A model generated the notes under the pieces. It was not told the origin of the DNA. It worked only from the letters and a program-made list of their open reading frames with translations, and did not search any database. Below are positions 45,752 through 54,240 of a stretch of DNA of 64,000 bases, in pieces. The DNA lies in IMG/VR virus record IMGVR_UViG_3300008117_000076, positions 32,740 to 96,739 of that record; one strand, 5' to 3'. Made by a program: the position numbers and the translations under genes. Origin of the DNA: a virus. Within the stretch, counting starts at the first letter, position 1, and the number at the start of each line of letters is the position of its first letter.

Positions 45752-46822
45752 ATGAAAATGATAGCATATCCCGCATCCGACAGACCGTTTAGACTACAGC
45801 CTGCTGGATCTAAACGTCCTTGGATGGACGATGCAGTAAATAAAAACCCGTACAGATGTTTACCATTATCTATGGCTAATTCATTTGGGTGGGAAATATT
45901 GTCAGAGGCACACTTCACAGCAGAGTGGGATGGAAATAATGCGCCTTCTGGTGTAAAAATAAAACACCACGATGGTTATGGAACTCCATCGTCTCACTTT
46001 GGAGAAGGTACCTTAACTTGGCATGCTGGATGGTTATTCCAAATGGAATATCCATACGGACTATACGTTACTGGTGCACCGAACACACCTGTGCCAAACG
46101 TTATACCATTGTCTGGGGTAGTAGAAGCGCACTGGTTAAGATATTCCTTTACTCTAAATTGGAGATTTACACAACCTGGATCTTTTGAAGTAAAAATAGG
46201 AGATCCTATTGCGCTTATTTTCCCTATCGACTTGACGGTGTTTGATAATACGGAAGCAGAAATTCGTTCGCTCCACGATCCAGAATTCAAAGAATTTCAC
46301 GATGATTACTGGAATTGGAATGTTTCGAGATTAAAATATATGTCCGAACAACGAGCGGGTCACCATTCAGCAGATGTATGGCAGAAACACTACTTTAGAG
46401 GAGTATATCCGGCTGAAGTAAAGGATGGATCGCTTATGGGTGATCCAACTGCTTCAAGTAAAAAGTGTCCATTTCATACTAACGCGGAAGGTAAACAACA
46501 GTCCACGCATAGAACCAAACCAAATGTACGGGAATTTGTTGATAAACGAATTGGTAAGTTTGAAACGCCGCCTATATACTGGGAACTGACAAAAAAGATT
46601 CAAGATCAACGTAATCTAGAATCTTCTCAAAACGCACAATCGACCAACCAGCAAGTTGCTGTAAATTCCAAAGAAATAGAAATGGAAAATAAAGTGAAGG
46701 AGTTAGAGTTGAAGTTGCGTATCGCTGAGACGCAATTAAAATTACAAAGTACTCAACTTCCAAAAGCTAATAAGAGTAAGACAGCAACAAAGAAAAAGAA
46801 GATTTCAGTTGAGGTAAAATAA
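45752..46822 (+). CDS. DUF6065-like protein with C-terminal coiled coil
   Basis: Residues 1-250 match a conserved protein family I recall as DUF6065: RPWMDDAVNKNPYRCLPLSM, ANSFGWEILSEAHFTAEWDG and EAHWLRYSFTLNWRF. The family has no established activity and is often near oxygenase or glycan genes. A Cys-His segment (KKCPFHTNAEG) follows. Residues 310-356 are a charged coiled coil with a Lys-rich end (KSKTATKKKKISVEVK). An AGAGG ribosome site precedes ATG 45752. Confidence 0.55.
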   Translation: MKMIAYPASDRPFRLQPAGSKRPWMDDAVNKNPYRCLPLSMANSFGWEILSEAHFTAEWDGNNAPSGVKIKHHDGYGTPSSHFGEGTLTWHAGWLFQMEYPYGLYVTGAPNTPVPNVIPLSGVVEAHWLRYSFTLNWRFTQPGSFEVKIGDPIALIFPIDLTVFDNTEAEIRSLHDPEFKEFHDDYWNWNVSRLKYMSEQRAGHHSADVWQKHYFRGVYPAEVKDGSLMGDPTASSKKCPFHTNAEGKQQSTHRTKPNVREFVDKRIGKFETPPIYWELTKKIQDQRNLESSQNAQSTNQQVAVNSKEIEMENKVKELELKLRIAETQLKLQSTQLPKANKSKTATKKKKISVEVK

Positions 46823-47053
46823 ATGAAAGAAGTAACGATGGACGTTCCTATCGCATTAGCGCAATTGATATTAAATAATAACGAAGCGTTAAAAAAATAT
46901 CAATCACAATTAATGCAACAGATTAAACTTGCTAATGAACAAATGATGCAAATATTAAAATTAGATCCAGAGGAGGGTTGGCAATTGGACATGGAACGAA
47001 TGGTATATGTTCGTGCAACAACTCCAGAAGAAATACTAGAGGTTGAGGCTTAA
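46823..47053 (+). CDS. small coiled-coil protein of unknown function
   Basis: The 76-residue protein is mostly helical, with Gln/Leu heptads (ALKKYQSQLMQQIKLANEQM). The end is acidic (TTPEEILEVEA). It starts immediately after the previous stop and shares one base with the helicase gene (TAATG). No family is recognised. It may be an accessory to the helicase or to the DUF6065-like protein. Confidence 0.45.
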   Translation: MKEVTMDVPIALAQLILNNNEALKKYQSQLMQQIKLANEQMMQILKLDPEEGWQLDMERMVYVRATTPEEILEVEA

Positions 47054-48936
47054 TGCATCCTTCGTTGGATGAAGTGGTCTTTACGTGGGGAAAATACTCG
47101 GGGCATACGTTGGGTAGCGTTCGGCGTACTGCCCCGCAGTATTTACAATGGATAACCACAACTAAAACATTACCAGCAAAATGGATTGAAGCAGCACAAC
47201 GAGCTTTGTTAGGTGATGATGTATCGGACTTACAACTACCCCGTGTCAAGCAATCCGATAAACCCAAAGAAGAACGAGAACAACAGACAGGTCCAATTGA
47301 AGTCCATTTGAAGGACACCAAGACGGCCTATATTGTCATGCCGTACAACAAACTCCTATTGGAACAATTCAAGTATGAGATTGACGGACGGAAATGGAAT
47401 GGTGATGAAAAGCATTGGGAGTTTCCCGCAGTACATCTTCCAAAAGTCAAGAAGTTGTTTCCAAATTCCGTTTTATCATCGTCGGCTGAAAAATTATTAG
47501 GTAAGTTACAAGAACGTCGGGAAGATTTAGATGAAATTCGTCAAAAGGAAGATACGGATTTTGAAATTAAGGGATTGAAACTCAACCTCTATCCATACCA
47601 AAAAGTTGGTGTACAATTCGTCGATAGAGCTGGTGGTCGGTGTCTCATTGCGGATGCGCCGGGATTGGGTAAGACGGTGCAAGCTATTGCGTACGCACAA
47701 CTTCATAATCTCAAAACGTTAATTGTTTGTCCTTTGTCCGTAGTCGTGAATTGGCAACGTGAAATTAAAAAGTTCACGGGCAAAGAGAGTACTGTTTGGG
47801 ATAGTAAGGTGTACGATGGAAACCTTAAACACCAGTTTCATATTACCCATTACGATGCAGTTGCGAAAAATAATCATTGGCTTCGTGACCAAGGATTTGA
47901 CTTATTGGTGTGTGATGAAGCAACCTATCTAAAGAATCGTCAGACTATTCGAGCAAAGAGCATTCTTGGGTCGTGGAAAGAACGCCGTAAGTATCCCGGC
48001 ATCAAAACCAAGTATACGATTTTCTTGACGGGAACGCCGGTCATGTCTCGTCCGATTGAAGCATTTAGTTTATTGAACTTCTTGGATAAGGAACGCTTCA
48101 ATAACTTCTTCCATTTCACGCAAAGATATGGTGGATGGAAAGGTCAAGCACCAATGAATCTTCAAGACCTCCACGACCGCACAAAAGATTTGGTAATTCG
48201 ACGAAAGAAAGATCAAGTACTAACGGAATTACCGGCTAAACAACGGAATGATTTATATGTGGAATTGACGAAGGACGAAAGAAAAGAATACAACGAATTA
48301 TTGAAAGAATTATTTGGTAAATGGAAAATGGATGGGAAACCTTCTATTAAACACATGCCAAAACTACAAAGCTTCCTAATTGAAAAGAAGTTACCTCGGT
48401 TGGTAGAAATGATTGATGAATTTCTGGATAACGACAAACCCATCCTCATCTTCAGTAATTATATTGCTCCATTGAAGTTCTTGCTGGAACATTATGGACA
48501 TCACGCAGCACTATTGACAGGTGAAATGAATAAAAATGAACGCCAAGAAACTATTGACAAATTAGTTAGCGGGCAGGCTAAGATTGGATTATTCAGCCTG
48601 TTAGCAGCCGGTATGGGTATCGACGGATTGCAACACAAGATTGATACGGTTGTATTTCTGAATATGGATTGGGTTCCCGCAAATCACGAACAGGCAGAGG
48701 ACAGAACCCATCGTATTGGCCAAAAGGCACAAGTACAGGTCTATTATATGGTCTGTGATGGTACGATGGACGAGTATATGCGTGATATTCTAAAAGAAAA
48801 ACAATCGGTAGCCGATATGATTGTAGATGGTGCATTGGTTACGCCGGATAAACAAAAGTCTTATTTTAAGGAGTTTGTCAGAAGATTAAATAGCGCATAT
48901 AATGAACGCTTTGACATAGAAAACGATTCTGACTGA
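47053..48936 (+). CDS. SNF2-family helicase with HARP-like domain
   Basis: Residues 1-55 hold a small domain (FTWGKYSGHTLGSVRRTAPQ) like that at the C terminus of exonuclease X-type proteins. Residues 85-140 resemble a HARP domain (AYIVMPYNKLLLEQFKYEID). The SNF2 core has the P-loop IADAPGLGKTVQAIAYA, a D-E-A-T Walker B (LLVCDEATYLKN), FLTGTPVMSRP, and helicase C motifs GLFSLLAAGMGIDGL and EDRTHRIGQKAQVQVYYMV. This resembles SMARCAL1-type annealing helicases that act at replication forks. T4 UvsW is a different helicase subfamily. A role in fork remodelling or recombination is inferred. Confidence 0.75.
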   Translation: MHPSLDEVVFTWGKYSGHTLGSVRRTAPQYLQWITTTKTLPAKWIEAAQRALLGDDVSDLQLPRVKQSDKPKEEREQQTGPIEVHLKDTKTAYIVMPYNKLLLEQFKYEIDGRKWNGDEKHWEFPAVHLPKVKKLFPNSVLSSSAEKLLGKLQERREDLDEIRQKEDTDFEIKGLKLNLYPYQKVGVQFVDRAGGRCLIADAPGLGKTVQAIAYAQLHNLKTLIVCPLSVVVNWQREIKKFTGKESTVWDSKVYDGNLKHQFHITHYDAVAKNNHWLRDQGFDLLVCDEATYLKNRQTIRAKSILGSWKERRKYPGIKTKYTIFLTGTPVMSRPIEAFSLLNFLDKERFNNFFHFTQRYGGWKGQAPMNLQDLHDRTKDLVIRRKKDQVLTELPAKQRNDLYVELTKDERKEYNELLKELFGKWKMDGKPSIKHMPKLQSFLIEKKLPRLVEMIDEFLDNDKPILIFSNYIAPLKFLLEHYGHHAALLTGEMNKNERQETIDKLVSGQAKIGLFSLLAAGMGIDGLQHKIDTVVFLNMDWVPANHEQAEDRTHRIGQKAQVQVYYMVCDGTMDEYMRDILKEKQSVADMIVDGALVTPDKQKSYFKEFVRRLNSAYNERFDIENDSD

Positions 48937-48985
48937 TATTTATTAATATCAGCAGTAAATATTTTATATTAATAAGGAGTTACAT

Positions 48986-49765
48986 ATGGAGCAAAAAACA
49001 GTTACAGAAAATCTATTTCCAACTGAAGTAATTGATTTACCTTCAAAGGGAGTCTTTTATGCAGAAGGAAGTCCGTTACGTTCTGGACAAATCGAAATTA
49101 AGTATATGACCGCAAAGGAAGAAGATATCCTTACGTCAACTAACTTAATTCAGAAAGGTGTTGTGTTGGATAAGTTGATGGATAGTTTAATCGTCACAAA
49201 GGGTGTAAAATCATCGGATCTATTAATTGGTGATTTAAATGCAGTGATGGTTGCTACCAGAATTCTTGGATATGGTAAAGATTATTCTGTAGGAATGACT
49301 TGTCCGAAGTGTGGCAAGACTATTGAAGAAACGGTTGATTTGACTACATTAAAAACAGAAAACGAACCAGACGGAAATAGTCCGACTGAAATTAAAATAG
49401 TTCTTCCGGTGTCTAAAGCAGAAGTAACATTAAAGTTGTTGACCCGTGGAGATGAATTGGCTATTGAGAAGGAAACGAAGGCTCTTAAGAAGGCAAATTC
49501 AGAAATAGAATCCGATACGACCGCAAGACTTCGAGCAATGATTTCGTCAGTAAACGGTGAAACAAACAAAGGAAAGATTTGGACATTTGTGGAAAACTTG
49601 TTAGTTAAGGATACAAGATTCTTACGTGAACAGTACAGACAGCTTATTCCAGATGTTGACTTCAATGTAAATGTTGATTGTGATTCATGTGGTTCTGACA
49701 ACTTATCGGTGAGGTTGCCTATCGGCATCAACTTCTTTTGGCCTGACGCCGGAGTACAAGGCTGA
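48986..49765 (+). CDS. 26: baseplate hub/tail assembly protein gp26-like
   Basis: The 259-residue protein fits the T4 gp26-like family: LFPTEVIDLPSKGVFYAEGS, the KYMTAKEEDILTSTNLIQKG segment, and two Cys pairs (CPKCGKT; CDSCGSD) forming a likely zinc site. A GGAG ribosome site precedes ATG 48986. Near its end, TTTTGGC (49736-49742) would allow a +1 shift into a frame that adds a helical extension to 49928. The gene stands two genes upstream of the tape measure gene, the position of the G/GT-type assembly chaperone in other tailed phages. Confidence 0.75.
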   Translation: MEQKTVTENLFPTEVIDLPSKGVFYAEGSPLRSGQIEIKYMTAKEEDILTSTNLIQKGVVLDKLMDSLIVTKGVKSSDLLIGDLNAVMVATRILGYGKDYSVGMTCPKCGKTIEETVDLTTLKTENEPDGNSPTEIKIVLPVSKAEVTLKLLTRGDELAIEKETKALKKANSEIESDTTARLRAMISSVNGETNKGKIWTFVENLLVKDTRFLREQYRQLIPDVDFNVNVDCDSCGSDNLSVRLPIGINFFWPDAGVQG

Positions 49766-49778
49766 AATCCATAAGTCG

Positions 49779-49928
49779 ATGCTGATAACAGCACACTATT
49801 CAAAAGGGGCGCTTAGCGTCATAGAGTTATATCAAATGCCTGTTTATCTTCGAAATTTCTATATACGTGAGTTTGGTAAGTTGAAACAAGAAGAAGCAGA
49901 CAGAATAGAAAAGGCATCTAAACGGTAA
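49779..49928 (+). CDS. C-terminal extension of gp26-like protein via +1 shift, or separate 49-aa ORF
   Basis: The frame is open from 49713 to TAA 49928. Read after a +1 slip on TTT-T-GGC it gives INFFGLTPEYKAEIHKSM and continues YSKGALSVIELYQMPVYLRN, a helical, conserved-looking segment. An ATG at 49779 could start a 49-residue protein, but no Shine-Dalgarno is at the right distance. After the slip, tRNA-Phe can re-pair perfectly on UUU. I favour recoding that makes a longer minor product. Confidence 0.55.
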   Translation: MLITAHYSKGALSVIELYQMPVYLRNFYIREFGKLKQEEADRIEKASKR

Positions 49929-49933
49929 TCCAT

Positions 49934-50308
49934 ATGATATTACTCAAAGAACTTTTAAGTGATTATGATAGAGGGTATAAAGGATGGGCACGAGCGGGTT
50001 CTCCAATGATAACGGTAGTGGACAACTTCCGAGTATTCGCTGGATCGGCAACTCGTTCTGCCACTCCTTTGTATACTATTAAAGGTAATAAATTATTTAA
50101 AGGTTTAGCAACAGCTGGAGCACCATTAGCTACATTGGTCGGGGATTTAATGTTTCCGGGGTGGCATGTTAATGGCGCACCAATGGCTCGATTAAAAAGA
50201 GATATTTCTATAAAAGGTGCAGCAACTATGGGACCAGCAATAGCAACTGCACCAAGTGGAAATGTTGCTACGTTGTTTGCGGCAACATATCACGCACTTC
50301 GAGGATAA
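49934..50308 (+). CDS. hypothetical protein with four internal repeats
   Basis: The 124-residue protein contains about four units of roughly 25 residues. Each has a G-x-A-x-x-G-x-P-x-x-x-x pattern followed by a short hydrophobic strand (GWARAGSPMITVVDNF; GSATRSATPLYTIKGN; GLATAGAPLATLVGDL; GWHVNGAPMARLKRDI). The repeats suggest a beta-solenoid or a ring-forming subunit. It sits between the gp26-like gene and the tape measure gene, so a role in tail initiation is plausible. I do not recognise the family. Confidence 0.5.
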   Translation: MILLKELLSDYDRGYKGWARAGSPMITVVDNFRVFAGSATRSATPLYTIKGNKLFKGLATAGAPLATLVGDLMFPGWHVNGAPMARLKRDISIKGAATMGPAIATAPSGNVATLFAATYHALRG

Positions 50309-50311
50309 TGA

Positions 50312-53300
50312 ATGGCGGAAGATACTACGGTAAACACCGAAGAATTATCTAGTACGATTGCTTCGCTTACAGCAAGTTTAAAAAAGTTATCTGAAGATGC
50401 CGGAAAGGTTAATCTTAAGGGTGCGTCAGATTCTGCTACAAAAACATCTTCCTCATTAAAAGAATTAAGTAGTACTGCAAATACTATTAAGAGCGCACTT
50501 AAGCAGTTCGGTGATGAGGTAGCCACGGCTACTAAACAGTTAGATGCAACTAAACAATCACTTCAAGAGCAATCGACGCAAGCAAGTAGACTCAAGCGTT
50601 CGATGGGTGCCGCGTCTAATGAATTTTTAAATGTAATTCAGACAACTAAAGCAGAATATGCCGTAGCAAAAGCTAAGGTATCAGTTGCACAAGCATCAGT
50701 TGCACAAGCACGAGAATTGTTGAATGCACAGAAACAACACACGGCTGCATTATTAAAAGAAGCAGATAGTACGTTTGCAACCCTAGAACAAAAAGTCCAA
50801 GAACAAGGTGGAGTGCAAGCATTAATTGATTCTAGAAACGAATCGTTAGGATACGTACAAGCTCAAATAAAAGCAGCACAAGGTGAAAAGCAAGCAACTG
50901 AAGAACGAATATCGCAAATAAAGAGCGCAAATCAAGCGTTACAGAGTCAAGCAGAATCTTCAAGAGATCTAGAAAGATTCATGCAATCTCAAATTAATGC
51001 TGCTAATGAAGATGTTGCAGCAAGTAACGATAGAATTAAATCATTACGAGGTAATGAAGAAGTTCAAAAATCTCAAATTGATGCGGTAAATGAAGAGATA
51101 CGTCGAATTCAAAAACGTGGTGAATTCAAAGGTAGAGGAAAACAGAAGGAATTAACACAAGAAGAAGAACAACTTGTAAAAACTCTACAAGCTAGAAAAG
51201 AAAGTATCCTTGCTGCGTTTAATGAAACAAAAGAAATGCGAAAAGCAGAGATTCAGTACAGAGACAGTATTGCTGCTTCAATTCCTGGTATGGAAGCAGA
51301 TATGCAGTCAGCAGCCGATGCCGCAGGTGCTTACGAATCCGCTATTGCACAAAACAATAATACTCTCACGCGAGAAAACTTACGTCGATTGGATTTAATT
51401 CAATCTATCGGTGGTATGGAATCTGAAGCACAACAAATAAGTGAAGGATTACAAGAATTAGAAGCAATAAATAACGATTATCAAAGTGAAATAGATAATT
51501 TAACAGACAAATTGCAACAGCAAGCTGGAGAGGTGCTACAGTCAACAGCCGCTGAAAATAATTTACAAAAAGCTTTAGAAGATAGAATCGCCGAAGAAGA
51601 AACCGTTAGAAAGGAAGCAGCAAATACATTGGCGTCTGGTATAGCAAAGAGTATGAATGCGCTTGCGGGTACATTACAAACATTAGGTAATGCTCTTGGT
51701 AATCTAGTAGCTACGGTACGTCAAACGCAACAACAGTTTGGATTGTCAGCGGGTTCTGCTGCAAAATTAAAATTTGAAAATCTTGTAGCTAGTGTTAAGA
51801 GTTTTGCTGGAACATTTACTTCGTTAGGTAAACAGGCTGGCGTTACTACGGAACAAATTCAAGAAGCACAAGCAGCATTCCAATCTGAATTTGGTGGCGT
51901 ACTAACTTCTGGTGCCGCCGCTGATATAGCACGTCAAGCTAAAGAAATGGGTGTTGGTGCTGGTGAGTTGGCAAAAGCACGCCGTGTCTTTATGACCCAA
52001 ACAATGGGTGATACTGGTGCTGCAAAGAAAGCACAAGATCAGTTCGTTAGTGAATTTGCTAAGAAGGGATTGACTTCTAAAGATGCAATGGCAGCAATTG
52101 GTCAAAATTCCGAATTGTTGGCTCGAAATGGAACACGATTTGCTGTTTCATTTGCACGCGCCGCAGCAGACGCAAAGAAGATTGGTGTAGATTTAGGTAA
52201 GATTGATCAAGTCGGTGATAATATTATTGGTGACTTTGAAGGCTTCCTAGAGAAACAGGCAGAACTTGGAGCAATGGGCTTCGGATTTGATAGTAGCAGA
52301 CTGGCTGAAGTTGCGGAATCTGGAGACACCGGTGCGTTGATGGAAGAGTTGAGATCACAACTTGCATCGCAAGGTAAAGACCTAACTAAACTTCGTCGGT
52401 CAGAACAACTAGCTCTATCACAAGCGTTTGGTATTTCTATGGAAGAACTCCAACGTTTGGGAGCACCGAAAGGAACTGAAGGTTCTGGAGAAGCAACGTT
52501 ATCACCGGAACAATTACAAAAAGATGCAAACGGATTCTTATCCAGATTAGTTAACCTTGGGGAAGCACAGGCATTAGTATTTACTGGAATTGCTACAACA
52601 CTTGGATTTATAGCAAAGGGATTGGGAACTTCAACTGCCCAAAACATAATTTCTAAATTTATAAAATTGCCTGGAACCGGAGCAGCGGGAACTGCAGCGA
52701 CATCCGCCGCAGGCACTGCAGCGACATCCGCTGCAGGTACTGCTGCAACACAAACTACTTTCCTACAAGGATTACGTACCGCTATAACATCACCGTTACA
52801 AAGTATTAGAACGGCTATAGCTGCGCCTGGTCGAGTTACTGGTTCTATTATGCAGGGTGCGGGGTCAGTAGCAAAATCTCTAATATCGCCTGTAAGTAAA
52901 GGTGTGAAGCTGGGTGGATCTGCATTATCTGGTATATTTGGAGCAGCCGAAGGATTTATGACGGCTAGACAGCAAGGCAAATCTGGAACAGAAGCTGCGG
53001 GTTCCGGTTTGGTTCAAGGTGGATTGGCTGCTGTGGGAACTGCTTTGGGAGCAATGGGAGGTCCACTTGGTATGATGGTCGGTGGATTTATAGGAAACAC
53101 ATTAGGTAAATCAATTAACAAATACTTCCCAGGCGTTGCACACGTATTCGGTCAACAAATATCAGGATTTATCAGTATGTTCACGCCAATTAAAGAAGCA
53201 TTTGGTATGGTGTGGAAATCATTATCACCAGTAAAAGATGCGTTTATGTCAATGTTTGCAGTCTTTTCTGGTCCCGGTGGTGAAACAAGTGAAACCGCTA

Positions 53301-54238
53301 AGAAATTAGGTAAAGCATTTGAAGTGGTTGGGTCGGTCATTGGTATGATTGTACTACGTCCATTACAACTCTTGGCAGTAGTATTGAGAGTGTTTTCTGG
53401 TGGTTTGGAAATTACATTTCGTGGATTAGCCGTTATAACTAAATTACTTTCTGGAGATTTCTCTGGAGCAAAAGAAGCGGTGGGTAAACTGTGGGATTCA
53501 GTCAAGAGTCTATTTTCTGATATAGGTAAAATGATGGTAGATTTCTTCTTTGGTCCAATAAAGAAATTCTTCCCAGACTTCTGGGCACTGGTAACCGAGA
53601 AGTTCAATAGTGTGGTTGATTGGTTTGCAAGTTTACCAGAAAAAATAACGGCAGGTCTTTCATCAATAGGTGATTGGTTTACTTCATTACCAGAAAAAAT
53701 ATCTACAGCATTTGATACAGCAGTAACTTGGTTTACATCATTACCAGAGATGATTTGGAATGGTATAACTGGTGCGTTTACAAGAATATTTGATTGGATT
53801 AAGGAAAAGATTTCTTCCTTGAATCCGGTAAATGCTGTGAGAAGCGTGGCGAGTAAGTTGAACCCGATGAACTGGTTTGGTGATGACGTAGTATCTCGTT
53901 CAGGATATGGTGAACGTACTTTGGTTACACCGTCTGGTGCAATTGCATTGAATAATAGAGATAACGTTGTTGCATATGCTGATGATATGGTATCTGATGC
54001 AGTAAATACTGGTGTAAGATTCTTATCATTTGGTGCGTTGGGTAGAGATGCAAATAAACAAAAAACTGAAACTACACCATCTGTTTCGGTTGATTTGACC
54101 AAGTTAGAAGCAAAACTGGACCAAGTAGTAAACGCTATTGGTAGAATGAATGTAGAAGTAGACGGTCAAAAAATTGGTAAGATTTTGGTGGGCAGAACCG
54201 ATGCCTCAACAACTGTCGGCTTAATGCGTAGAGGATAA
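50312..54238 (+). CDS. tail tape measure protein (1308 aa)
   Basis: Residues 1-450 are coiled coil, rich in Gln, Glu and Ala. Residues 560-790 are a globular or helical middle, followed by an Ala-Thr-Gly-rich linker (GTAATSAAGTAATSAAGTAA). Hydrophobic Gly-rich segments near residues 900-935 and 1005-1040 look like membrane-active stretches. Three WFTSLPEKI-like units lie near 1105-1150. The C-terminal GYGERTLVTPSGAIALNN is typical of tape measure proteins. This family sets tail length and is ejected ahead of DNA. It is about twice as long as T4 gp29. Confidence 0.82.
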   Translation: MAEDTTVNTEELSSTIASLTASLKKLSEDAGKVNLKGASDSATKTSSSLKELSSTANTIKSALKQFGDEVATATKQLDATKQSLQEQSTQASRLKRSMGAASNEFLNVIQTTKAEYAVAKAKVSVAQASVAQARELLNAQKQHTAALLKEADSTFATLEQKVQEQGGVQALIDSRNESLGYVQAQIKAAQGEKQATEERISQIKSANQALQSQAESSRDLERFMQSQINAANEDVAASNDRIKSLRGNEEVQKSQIDAVNEEIRRIQKRGEFKGRGKQKELTQEEEQLVKTLQARKESILAAFNETKEMRKAEIQYRDSIAASIPGMEADMQSAADAAGAYESAIAQNNNTLTRENLRRLDLIQSIGGMESEAQQISEGLQELEAINNDYQSEIDNLTDKLQQQAGEVLQSTAAENNLQKALEDRIAEEETVRKEAANTLASGIAKSMNALAGTLQTLGNALGNLVATVRQTQQQFGLSAGSAAKLKFENLVASVKSFAGTFTSLGKQAGVTTEQIQEAQAAFQSEFGGVLTSGAAADIARQAKEMGVGAGELAKARRVFMTQTMGDTGAAKKAQDQFVSEFAKKGLTSKDAMAAIGQNSELLARNGTRFAVSFARAAADAKKIGVDLGKIDQVGDNIIGDFEGFLEKQAELGAMGFGFDSSRLAEVAESGDTGALMEELRSQLASQGKDLTKLRRSEQLALSQAFGISMEELQRLGAPKGTEGSGEATLSPEQLQKDANGFLSRLVNLGEAQALVFTGIATTLGFIAKGLGTSTAQNIISKFIKLPGTGAAGTAATSAAGTAATSAAGTAATQTTFLQGLRTAITSPLQSIRTAIAAPGRVTGSIMQGAGSVAKSLISPVSKGVKLGGSALSGIFGAAEGFMTARQQGKSGTEAAGSGLVQGGLAAVGTALGAMGGPLGMMVGGFIGNTLGKSINKYFPGVAHVFGQQISGFISMFTPIKEAFGMVWKSLSPVKDAFMSMFAVFSGPGGETSETAKKLGKAFEVVGSVIGMIVLRPLQLLAVVLRVFSGGLEITFRGLAVITKLLSGDFSGAKEAVGKLWDSVKSLFSDIGKMMVDFFFGPIKKFFPDFWALVTEKFNSVVDWFASLPEKITAGLSSIGDWFTSLPEKISTAFDTAVTWFTSLPEMIWNGITGAFTRIFDWIKEKISSLNPVNAVRSVASKLNPMNWFGDDVVSRSGYGERTLVTPSGAIALNNRDNVVAYADDMVSDAVNTGVRFLSFGALGRDANKQKTETTPSVSVDLTKLEAKLDQVVNAIGRMNVEVDGQKIGKILVGRTDASTTVGLMRRG

Positions 54239-54240
54239 TT

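Noticed and set aside
48911-48939. TTGACA-17-TGATAT as a promoter for the gp26-like gene
   Set aside because: The -35 lies inside the helicase coding end and the -10 is poor. The near-match TATTTATT and hairpin nearby make the true signal unclear, so no feature was called.
48935-48950. GATATT-TATT-AATATC as a terminator
   Set aside because: The stem is 6 AT-rich base pairs with no T-run. Too weak to call.
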